64,000 nt of DNA from Morinoia aosen (lineage: Eukaryota; Arthropoda; Malacostraca; Amphipoda; Talitridae): contig CM059562.1 of the NCBI GenBank assembly GCA_030386875.1, positions 66,028,201-66,092,200 on the forward strand, in the 5' to 3' direction. A program made the position numbers and the translations under genes. Every line of letters starts with the position of its first letter. The first letter of the stretch is position 1. The notes beneath the pieces are model-generated. The model did not search any database and had not been told where the DNA came from. It saw only the letters and a program-made list of their open reading frames with translations. This document shows positions 12,801 through 24,800 of the stretch, one piece after another.

Positions 12801-15800
12801 TACATCCACGTTTCTCAAACGTGCGGCAAATTTTTGGTCAGGTGGCATATTCGTAGATACAGTTCGCGCACATACGGTGCGCGAGAATGTCTCTCGTTAC
12901 AGCTCGTAACAAACTTACAGCACTTAAATGTGGAGTGCATTCTGGATAAAGCGCAAAAATATTTGTTACAAATGCTAATAATCGATTACGAAAGTTTATC
13001 TTTCAACCATTATTGCGGTACAAATTGTAGTCAATTTCGAAAACGTTTCATATGTCTTTAGTCCTACCCGTTGTTAACAGATGGAAAAAATCCTCACAAT
13101 CATTTATTCACGTCAAAGCATTAAGCTACATTAAAGACTTTATAGTTTAAATTTTTTTCATTTGTGCCTGCCATGTAGATAACGGGCATTTTTTTAATTC
13201 AATTAAGCTTCAATTATCGAGCACATGGCTTTAACGTCCCGATCTTCGTTTCATAGTCAAGCGCTACCCTACCTTGTACCTCACTGCACACGCAAGATCT
13301 ACTCTGAACAAGGATATTTTATATTCTTCGCTGTCCTTCGCAAAAATTTCTAAAACAGTTTTCAACGGGAGGGATTGCACTCACACTGACCTTCTCACAA
13401 TATCGTAGTTAACATCCCCGCCTGCGCTGATACCGTCTGGTTCAGACGTCACTTACGGGGCTGAAAAAGTGTTGTTAACGACCGAAGAGCCTCTGTAGGG
13501 ATATTAGTACAGAAGATTTTATTTCTGTTGCGCGCTATTTTTATCGCCATTTGTTGCTTGCGTCGCTGCTTATTTTTCTTTAAGTGATCGTGCTACCATT
13601 CTTTTGCCTCTATTTTTTCTCGAGTGTACTTTTCCATTGTTGTCATGGTCTTAGTTACATTTTTCCCATGCCAGGGTAAAGACGTTCATTGCGTTTCGCA
13701 TTTATTCTGTTCTTTAACAACATCAATTATTGCGCCAACGGCCAATGCGTAAGATCCAACGAAGTCTCGTTCAATATAAAAAGAATTGTTCGAATTTTAG
13801 TCCTAACGCTTATTCAAATAGAACCATTATCCATTCTTAGCCCCAAAATTTTGATTTTTGCGTATTGTTCGCACTAAGTTCTTGATTAGTTTTCACCTAC
13901 AAAGATTGTCAAGTACCATGTGTGTTTTTTAGACTCTCTTTTGTCAGAGTTATGAAATTATCTCGAAATATCTTGTCTTGCATGTTACTTTGATTATAAT
14001 CTACGTATACATGGCATTCTTCCTCACCAACAATGAGCATTAAGAGTCTTGCCTCACATATCTCAATTTTTCCCCCAGTAAGACTTATAGCATGGAAAAC
14101 TATGGAATAGCATGGAATGGATTGAAATTTAATAGAATGCAATTGAACAGAATAGAATTTAATGGAATGAACAAGAGCGTAGTAGAATGAAATAAAATGA
14201 AATAGTGAGGAATTGAATGGACTTAAGCACAATGTATTGGAATAGAATGTATTGAAATGAAATTTAACGCCGCGGCATTTAATGGAATGAGTTAGAATCG
14301 ACTTGAATGAAAAAATGGAATAGGATGATTAGAATACAATAGTGCATATATGTTTTTATTTTTTTATTTTTCATTTAAGTTTACTATTAAAGAATACAAA
14401 TTCATTGCGAGCAGAAGTAACGGCATACTTGTACATAATTAGGGACTGTGTTATTAAAATGAAGTACTGCTAATACCATATACTCATACTAATTTGAAAA
14501 GTGAGCACGCTACACTGTTACACTGTTACACTGTTTTATGTATATTATCATCAAACAATGGAATTTTGTTGCACTTTGAGCCTTCTAAGATACTATATGT
14601 GCGTATTTAGAGCTATGTAGTTTTTTAAGTGATGATCATTATTTCGCAAACTGCACACAGTCTTCTACAAAATGGACTTTTCTCAGAGTAAAAATTGTCC
14701 CATGCACTAATCGATTATCACCGCACGAGCGAGCGCCACCAGGCCGCACACACGCTAATTATAGAGCACCCTCATCCACTTTGAGCCGCGCTTTCAATTC
14801 AAGTCCCAGTTCTGTATTCTGTTTGCTTTGTCTCTGCGGCTTGCAGCAGCCTGGACTACCGCACAGATCTGATGCCATCGATGCAGTGAAGTTCACGCAA
14901 TATTCAGAGCAATTTGCACTCGCTCAAATGCTTGTCCTATTCTGGATATACGAAATTTTCTTACTTCTCCAGCACGTTTTTTTCCCAGGAAACAGAAGAG
15001 AAAAGAAGAGTTTCCATGTAGCTGACTTTATTAGTTTTATCTGTGAAATACTGCCTGTAGATACCTCCTGTGTGGTGATATGTCTGATTCAAAGAACATT
15101 GTAGAGATACAAGTACGCATATCAAAAATGTGTGTCAGTGAAGATGCTCTAGTGTTTTAAATTTTAATGAATCGTCGTATGAAAGTAATGAATAATTTAG
15201 GCTGGTAACATGTCATCAAAATTTGAGTCAATTCGCTGCAAGTATTTGATGAAAATAATTCTGTGTTCAATGTACCAAACTTGCTTACATAAAGTTTCCC
15301 TACAAAAATTAGAGGTTATGATTCAATTTACATATCTGTTGAAAGCAAGACTGCCTAACACATATGCCAAGCCCTGCAATATTGATATCAACAATAATTT
15401 AAAATAAAAATGATCTAAGAAATTAAAATCCTCATAAACAGGAGTAACTCATTTTATGTTTGTGCTCGTAGTTGAAAGCCAATTACGTTCATCACTGGAG
15501 TGAATGAGAAAACTGAATAAAGAAATAGTAACAAATATTTTGGTATAGAAAAAATACAACGACATTTTACAGGTGTGCATAGCAATTATATCATAAAAAT
15601 ATATGCATAAGAAGCATATATTTTCAAGAATCAATGCACGATAGCAAACACAATTCACACAAATGAAATTATTGCACGAATCAGGAATGACTCAGACGGG
15701 ATGGACTCGGAAGCGCTGCAGAACGCAGGCGCCTTTAGAGCTCTATGCAAATGAACTATCGTTCGATTTGCAGAAAACATGGAGACTGAATCGTTCTACT

Positions 15801-18800
15801 TATCAAATTTGACATTAGCTTGTGTACAACAGCTTGTAATATGAAAACTGGGATATATCAGAATATTGTTTTGCTAAGATCGATTGTATTTAATAACATC
15901 GCAAATATTACCCTAACAAAGATTTAAAACTCACGCTTCGCGTACATGCGTCTGAAACCTATTCTAAAATTTCATCAAGATGATATTTGTTCTCAAGAGT
16001 AATTACATTATTTTAACATTGGGTATTCAACATCCTTATAAGTAATAAGTGCGCATGCATTTTAAAGTGACTCCATACTTCGTGATTTTGCGCTCAGTAA
16101 AGCGTAAAAAAACCATGTGCTCACCAAGATCTCGGGGTGCGGCGTTGAAGAGACCGTTCTGACTTCGACGCTTGTGAACTCCTGATGTCAACTGGGCGAT
16201 GAATTCTCAAGCCGGAACTTTGCGCTACTGCAGTGAAAACATGCCGGCACCGTGGGATGCGCTAAGGCGTTCCGTAGTTTTATATTAGATATTTATGTTA
16301 AATATTGCAAATGTAGTTAAGTGAATGATTTCATGAAAAATGAACTAGCTCAGAATGGTCAATTATTTCAAGTTTGCAAAGAAAGCTAAGGAACTTCAAT
16401 GTCTTATCCAGAGAACAATCTTGCATTTTACTATTTTTCCAAGTTTTACAGGCTTGATGTGAGAAAACGATACGAGGAGAATATTTAATTTATGCAATTC
16501 ATAACAGAGTAGTTGAGTCAAAACAGTAATTTGAAGCTATAGGATTTACTATGATTTCACGCTCTCTGTGTAGGAATGACTTCATTTCGGACGTATTACC
16601 TCAAGACTTGGAACGATATTTTTCTTTCGATGAGCATTTGAACCATAATATGAATGTTTAGAAGCTATTCATGTTTTGAATGCAATGACGTGGTTGAAGA
16701 AATGCGGCAATTTGAAATACAAATCTATGTATATATATTCTTTCCAAATAAACTCCAAATACACTGCATTTCGGCCAATACTATGAATTTAGGCCATCTT
16801 TTTTGTTCGATTTTCAATGCATAATCGATCACTTTTTATGATGTTAGTGAACTAATTCAGGTAAAGTGCAGCCCCGCTTTTATTAAAATATTAAATGAAC
16901 TTAGAATTTTTTCATTGAATTGAACATATTCAAATTTGCTTTTTGTTACGAAATTCGAGATACTACAAATTACGACAATAAAAATTTTGAAACGGCCTAA
17001 TTACTGACAGCACAGAACAAATTGTCAAATCATGAGCCTACACATCCATGATACAGTGGTTTTCTCCATTTAAACGAACGAATTGGTGCATCTATGAGAA
17101 GACAAATTAATATACCTATTATTTGTCCCCGATTTTCACTCAGGCATGCATGTGTATGTGAAAAAGATGTCTAATAGCCCAGAACTTGAGTAGAAACTCG
17201 AAAATTTTCACTTGGCCTTTACCAGTTATCAATCTTTACTTTTTCTATTCAAATCTGTTCAAGACAATTCTATTTTTCACACCCTTTTCGTTTCCATTCT
17301 ATTTTCTCTATTTTATTTTACTCCACTCTACTATTTCCTAATCTATTCTGTTTTACCCTATACCACTCTTAGGATGATCTCTAAAATGCAAACTTGTTTC
17401 TATATACTTTTTTACTTATCGCCGTCCACTCTAAGCATTCGGTAATGACATAGCACAGCATTGGACATTCCCCCACTCTATTTAACAATAATATTTCCCA
17501 AAAAAATAGGAATTTATAGAAGTATCGCGACATAAACTGGTCACTGCATGGTGGTCCATGTAGTTCTAGTTTATGCAAAAATCAAATTACTGATTTGTAA
17601 GTTTTTATTCACAGAGTATGAGCTGATTCTCCTGTGAAAAATGATTTCCCCTTTACACGAGAAAGTCGAAAAATTCAGCTTTTTCTGCGGTAAATCTTCA
17701 ATTACAACTTTTCCTGATATATTTAGAATCAAAGGCAACTATATCAGGCAACCTGTGAAGTTGCTTCAATATTCATTCGCAAATTTCTTTTGGAAAAATG
17801 TTCAAGTTAAACATTCTGAAAGGATGAAAAACATTAGGCAACCATGTATGAGGACTAGACGATCACGTAGTGCTGCTGCGACCTAAGAAAAACATTGAAA
17901 AGGCAAGATCTTCTTTCCTTGGCAAATAAAGGGTAAATAATTTCAAAACATTTCAATATTTTTTGTCATAATGGCATATTTTACCTATAACTGGAAGAGT
18001 AATAATCATGGAGCAGTTCCAAAGATTATCTTCGGCTCACTCCATGATATACTAAAAAAATTAAAAGCACTCAGCGATTGTTCAAACTTGTTAAGTAAGT
18101 TTCATCTGTAGAAATTTATTCAAGAAAACTCTCGTATTGCTTTACGAAAATAAACTTTGATTTTTACCACAAAAACTTCTTGTATTGCTTTACGAAAATA
18201 AACTTTGATTTTTAAGACAAAAACTTCTTGTGTTGCTTTACGAAAATAAACTTAGATTTTTACCACAAAGACTACAACTGCATGGAAATGAACGAAGAAG
18301 CTGGAAGCCATTAATATGAGGGCAAATCTGTTTTAACGCCGCACTCAGCTGCGAAAAATTAACTTTTATGTAGAACTTGACCATCACCAACGGGAAATAA
18401 ACTAGTTTTAACATGACTGCGCTACTATGTACAGAGTATTCCTTTTTATGGAATAAATCCAACACTGATACATTGCTTAAGTGGCTATCTATTGTAGTGA
18501 CCATCATTTCCTTCTGACTTCTAAAATATTCTACGACTTATAAAAGATCCTACGCTGGAATGCTTTCCGTTTGAAAACTTTAAAAAATTGTGATTTCGAT
18601 AAGCTAAATCTGAAACTCACTACAAGCTAATGAAAAAGTATTGAGCGTTCTCGTGTTTCCTTTGAATTACTATCTTCGTTTCTAAAATTAATTTCTCCCA
18701 CAGCAAGTAATTGAATGTTTTTTTTTGTTTTTTTGCGAATACGTGACATGTTTCAGTCATTTAACGTATAATACTGGGCCACAGGATAAGTTCACGCTTT

Positions 18801-21800
18801 ATTGTGGAATCCAAGTGCATACATGTAATAAAAATTGTAATGTTACTTACAAATTGCGTTTCGGTTGATTACCAAGTCTACAATTCTGTATCTTAGAGCC
18901 CTTGCGTATTCATTGGAAGATAAATTTCTTTATTTATTCGTAGACCTTTCACAGACCAAATTTATATCACAATTCAATATTTTCTCCAAATATACCCATT
19001 GCACAATTTGGACAAGAAGTGCTATGTTTATTTTGTGCTTGTTTCCAACTCTTCTAGTTTGGAAAATGTAAGAATCGTTTCCTGTACGGCAATCATGTGT
19101 GTGTCAAGTAGCCGTATTTTTACATCAAATACATGTTGAGACACGCATTCAATTCACGGCTAGATTCTCAGGAGAAATTAACAATTATTATTTCGATATG
19201 ACCTTCTCGAACAATACTGTTGTGTGATGTACACAGAAATTATTACTGATATGTAAAATATAACTGATTAAAATCAGAAGTGCTTTGTCACGTTAAGCGC
19301 ATGGCTTTCATCGTCACTACAAGTTTAAGGTAAAAGCCTATTTCGTTTAATTTTGAAAGAGGTTTTAATTCCGCTACAAATAGATTCATCTAATAACTTC
19401 AGTTTTTCGTGCTCCTCTCAGTTCAGATGTCGTGGAATTAGTAAATGCAGCCAGTATTTTGCGAGTCTGCTTTTTTACGTATAGTCTGAACCCTGGATAC
19501 GAAAAATATCTTAGTATATATCTTTTATTATTTTCCCTAATGAGTGCATCTATCTGTCATTGAAACTTAAGTTTGGGTTAATTTCATGCTGGTTTTAACG
19601 TGGAAGTGGCGATTGATAGCGATTCCGTTTGAAAATCATGAACGGTATTCTTTTTGGCTTGATATTGCTAATCCGTAAATAAAATGAAAGACCCATAAAA
19701 TTATTCTTTAATGACTCTTTAAAAACATTATTTTTATTTTTGGAGAGTTTCACCACTCGTTTCATATTTTAAGAGCAACATTATACATACCTATAAATAC
19801 TCGTAAATATGAAAACAATTTAAAATAGCCTTTGCGATGTGGTTCGTATTTACCTCTCACGATTTCAACAAATGACGTTATAGGAAAGTAAGCTAAGCAG
19901 AATTCCCTTCAATTATTAATATGGCATGGAGAAATATAGTTCCTGCTCTTATGAAACTCAGCATATTACATTTCCCTCGCTGAATTTCAGGTGCTCAAAA
20001 CTGTTAGACCTTAAATACGTTTAACTAATAAAGCTGAATACAATTTTTTTGCAAGGATTATTTCAGCGCCTAGGGCGAACGGAAGAAAGTTTCACATATT
20101 AACTAAGAAATAGGCATGTTAGAAGTTTAAAAAAAAATTCGCTTGTCATGTGGACATTTATCCAAGACTAGTAGCACCGTTTCATTCAGGCAGCCTTTAC
20201 ACGATCTTTCAACACACATTATCAAGCGAACTCAATAAACTCTTACTCTTGAGAAAACGCCTCAGTCAGTTTTGGTGTAAATGGAAATTTTATTCATGCA
20301 CCCAATGCCTAACAATATTAAATTTTGTATTCGTCTTCAATAAAATTCTAGACAATTTCAAATTCTTAAGCATTTGAAAACATAATGCATCAACACATCG
20401 AAGGATGAGACAATGCAATCATCCAATGAAGCTTAATTAAAATCCGGTAGTAGTTGAAAATGTAGGCACTGTGTTGATAAAAATAATTGGTATGAAATTA
20501 TCTGCGATACATTAAAAGAAACTTTCTCGGACAGAAAGAATTTCAGTTTTTCAAACACTGATAATTTGAATCGTACGAGGAAGCTCATACAATTGTACCT
20601 GATGTTAGGAGTAAAAAACAAATTTTCGTCAGACTATCGTCCTTTATGATTATTGCCTTCATTTAAGATGGGCTTCCACATGCTGCTAAATATTTTCGTT
20701 GTGTATCAATTCTATTGAACAATTTGCAAGCTAAGCCTATCCAAAACTTTACCATATCCTTAACTTCGACTCAAATCTGTTTACAGAATCTTTATAAATT
20801 CTTTCCATCTGAATCAATTAAAACCGAAGTAAAAAGTATGTGACTAAACGGAACTTGATCCATCCAAACTCAGCCTCAGACTTTATGATTTACTTCAACT
20901 TTAAACTCAAAAGGAGTAAATTCCAATGTTTTTCCGGACGACTAACCTCATATTAATTTACATTTGGATTCTTATCCGCCCCCCGTGCGGCTAAGTTAAA
21001 CGCAAGCGGTAATCTTAAACCAGATATTTTAGTGCGTCGGATAAAGTAATCTGAAGCAAATGAAACATAGTATTCCGGTAAGTGTACTTGATTAACTGTA
21101 CAATTCACTCAGAAAATCTCACTGGTAGAAACCTGTGTTTGGTTTGCAGTTGATGGTATTTTGTGTGGCTGCGACGAGCGCAGCCGAGGCCGTGCCGCCG
21201 CCCCCGACCTACTACTGGTCCCGCACGCTGCCCGGCCTCCTGTCCCAGCGAAGCTCGCACATCGGGCCCCTGCCGCACCTCAACTCGCTGCTCGCCGAGT
21301 GGTCCCCCTGGGGCTCCTGGACAAAATGTTCCAGGCGAGTTCCACGGCTGGCAGTTTCGTTTCAACTCTCTTCTTGGCTTACCGTTAAATTCAACTTCTT
21401 AATGCCTGAGTTGTTTGCGTAGTTGAAAAGTGAGATAGAAATTGAGTTGATGAAACTGAAACGGTAAAGAAATTCTCTGAACCGATATCAATTCTCATTG
21501 TTCCTTCGATATTTTTGTTTTTAATATGGATCTTTTGTGTTTGCAGATCATGCTAAAAAAATTTCATGGGCAGATAATCAATTCCCGTTGTTCCTTCGTT
21601 ATTCAAGTTTTTAATAAGAAACCTCTGTGTTAGCAGATCATGCGACACAGGTGTGAGGCTCCGCAGGAGACACTGCATCGCAGTCAGTCCCCGGGTGATG
21701 CCAGGCTCCGGCATAAGGACCAGTCACGATCAGTGTGGGGGGCCGAACACCCAGTACGATGCCTGCAACAGCCGGCCCTGCATTAGCTCTGATCTCCACT

Positions 21801-24800
21801 CAGGAGTCTCGTTCAGGGCTGCTCAGTGCAGACAGTACAACAACAAGAAAGTCTTTGGCAAGCTCGTGACGCGTTGGCTTCCGTACACACAAGGTGCGAG
21901 AAGGCGGTGCTGTCTTGGTGTGATGTTGTAGGACTAACGACTTGACACCTCTGTTACAAGACCAATTAGGCTTTTCATACGCTTTTTAGGTCTTAAAGGC
22001 ATATGTAATTAGATAGCAAATACAACCGGGGAAATCCTGTTAAAGAGCAGGTTTTCATTGTGCAAACATTGAGCAGGAGAATATTGGGTTATTAAAGGGT
22101 TGTAGTGTATGATCGCAGCTTTTTCAACTCTGTGCCCTATGTGCAATTTGACATTCCATACGATTTTTGAGTTCTAAGTGGAGAAGGAAGAAGCTAACAT
22201 TTAGTACAGACAAGATGCTGTTAGAATGATTTAGCAACATACCTACCGTTGTTGCACTAATTTTGTTCGTTTAGACATGATGAGTTAGAACTATCGTGAA
22301 TTGCCTCTCAAGTATTTGAAAGAGTGGTAGCCATGTATGACAGTCATCCCTTGAAACAACGAATAGAGTGTTGATCATCCCCGTATATTATTTCTTTTGT
22401 TATCATTTCTATCATTGCAAACGAGTCATAATATTCGATTGATGTTCCGAGGGGCTTGAACATAACCTGAAAAAAGGTTATTGGGTTATTGTCTTGAACG
22501 CCATCACTTGACATCCCTTGAGACACGAGTCAAAGATGATCAGAGCAGCAATGTTTTCCTTTGTCCCATCATATCAACAAGTATCAAATCAACATAGAAA
22601 ATGAACTAGTTTTATGCCGATTAACTGATAATTGATTTTGAATTATTAAAAATGAAAACTGATTTTATCTGACACTGAAAGGGGAAAGAAACTTTCAATA
22701 ATTTGATACGTAAATTCGATTGCATAATAAAGTTTGTTTTAACACATTTTTTCATAATCTACTTATAATAATTCGGTTGAAAAAAATTGTTTTTGAGATG
22801 GTATTCTCTCTTGTGGAGGGATATTCTGAGCAATTCTACATGGTTACTCACCGCCCATTGCAAAATTTCACCCAACAAAACTTATAGTTCCTAATGAACG
22901 GATAGTTTTAGTTCTTTGACTTGTGTAGTTTGTTCACTTATATTCGTCACTTGATCTTAAAGTAAGAAATCACGAATCGGCAAATCGAGAGAGAGAGAGA
23001 GAGAGAGTTCATTGAATTATCAAAACAGCATCAGCACTTTTTACGAACCACTTAATGGCAAACATCCGATGCGCTACGCTTTAACGTCTCGTGGCTATTT
23101 TGTGGCTACACTATCTTGACTGTTGGCCAGATGTTACACAACCTAATTGACACTGCCTACCGCCGACCAAAACAGTAATCCAAAAATTATTTGTCTCTGC
23201 TTCACACTATATACTCGTATGCTACAAAAGCCTAGAAAAACTTCCATTTATCGCGGTATAGTTTTCCAAGATAGAATGCAACACTTCCAAAATATAGTTC
23301 TGAAAAAATTACTTTTTAGCCCTCTCGCTGCTTGTTATCGTGGTACGATTGACGCGATGTACCTATATTTCTATGACTATAGAGCTCTGGTACAGTGTGC
23401 TGGCGTATCATGAACTTTTCAAAAGCAGGTATTGAGGATCCCCTAGGAATAACAAGAGCCTACGTAATGAATTCTGTTAGCATAATCAGATGAATAATGT
23501 GAAATTAGGCAATAATTTCTGATAAAGAGAATATAAATCACCACCAGTATCATCTACTAAACCGAAACAGTGAAGTATGGTGTACCACATTCCTCATGTC
23601 TAATTTAGTAACATTATCGTTTTGAGCCTCAATTTCCTCTAGAATAGAACTCAGTCGCTAATCGCTTTTTGAATAACACGTCTTGTTATTGGGGCCGTGT
23701 AGGCCCCATGAATCCCTGCGCTCTGGTGTGCGAAGGAGAGGGGGCGGGCATCGTCTACACCTTCGGTAAAGTGAGAGACGGCACGCACTGCAGCCCAGAG
23801 CGAGGCTTCGCCGGCATCTGCGTCAATGGCCGCTGCATGGTGAGTGAATCAGTTTCAATTCAGGGCTGATAGAGTCTCGCTGTTCCATCACTGGAGTGAC
23901 TCATTCTCACTATTGGTGGATTGTATCAATGGCCGAGGCATGTAAGGTGTATTAGCCTTAATTTAACCATACGATAGAGCCCCACTGTTCCTTCACTGGC
24001 GTAAGTCATTGTCATCATTGATGGATTGTATCAATTGCCGGTGCACGGTGAGTGAATTAGTCTTCATTTCAGGGAGAGGTAGAGTCTCAATGTTCCGTCG
24101 CTGGAGTGACTCATTCTCATTGTTGGTGGAATGTATCAATGGCCGATGCATGATATGTGAATAAGTCTTCATTTAAGGACACGATCGAGTCTCACTGTTC
24201 CTTCACTGTTGTAACTTATTCTCATTATTGATGGATTGTATCACAGGCAGGAGTGGGGTAAGAAATAAATATTTCATTTCAAGTTTTTCAACTAGAGATT
24301 TCAAATTCCATCACGTTAATAAAGCCATTTTAAGTACAATACGATCGAACCAATGAACAAATTATTTTTCCTCTGTACTATTGCACATGTCATATTTTAT
24401 TCAAATTCAGGTTGTTCAAGGTAGGAACTCTTTTGGTCTCGGAATAGTTTGCCCCATTCAAGTTCATTGTACTCTTTTTCTGATGATTTAATTAAAACTT
24501 ATATCATTTTATTTCTTCCGAATGTTAACTATATGAACTTAACAACACTTCTGAACGCATGGGAAAATTATCAATCTCCTTGAAATCAAATGTCTAACAT
24601 TTCTTCGTTCTAATTCTTTTGTGCCATCCACGAAGTACGTAGAAACATATTTCTAGAGAAGCTCTTGTATTTTTCCTAGTAATTTACATTTTCTGACCTA
24701 CAGAAGACCGCTGGCCTGTAATTAGCAAGTTTAACTTAAAAACAACGCTGATTAACGCGCCCTAATGAGAGTGTTTTTGGTTCGCCTCGCAATTTCAAAC

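Noticed and set aside
21153..21155. ATG at 21153 as the start of the protein
   Set aside because: It gives a very short leader without a proper hydrophobic core length and has T at -3. The acceptor just before it and the matching exon at 9779-9829 explain the sequence better.
21105..21402. Alternative frames over exon 2 on both strands
   Set aside because: They are shadows of the GC-rich exon; only the frame with WSPWGSW joins to the next exon in phase.
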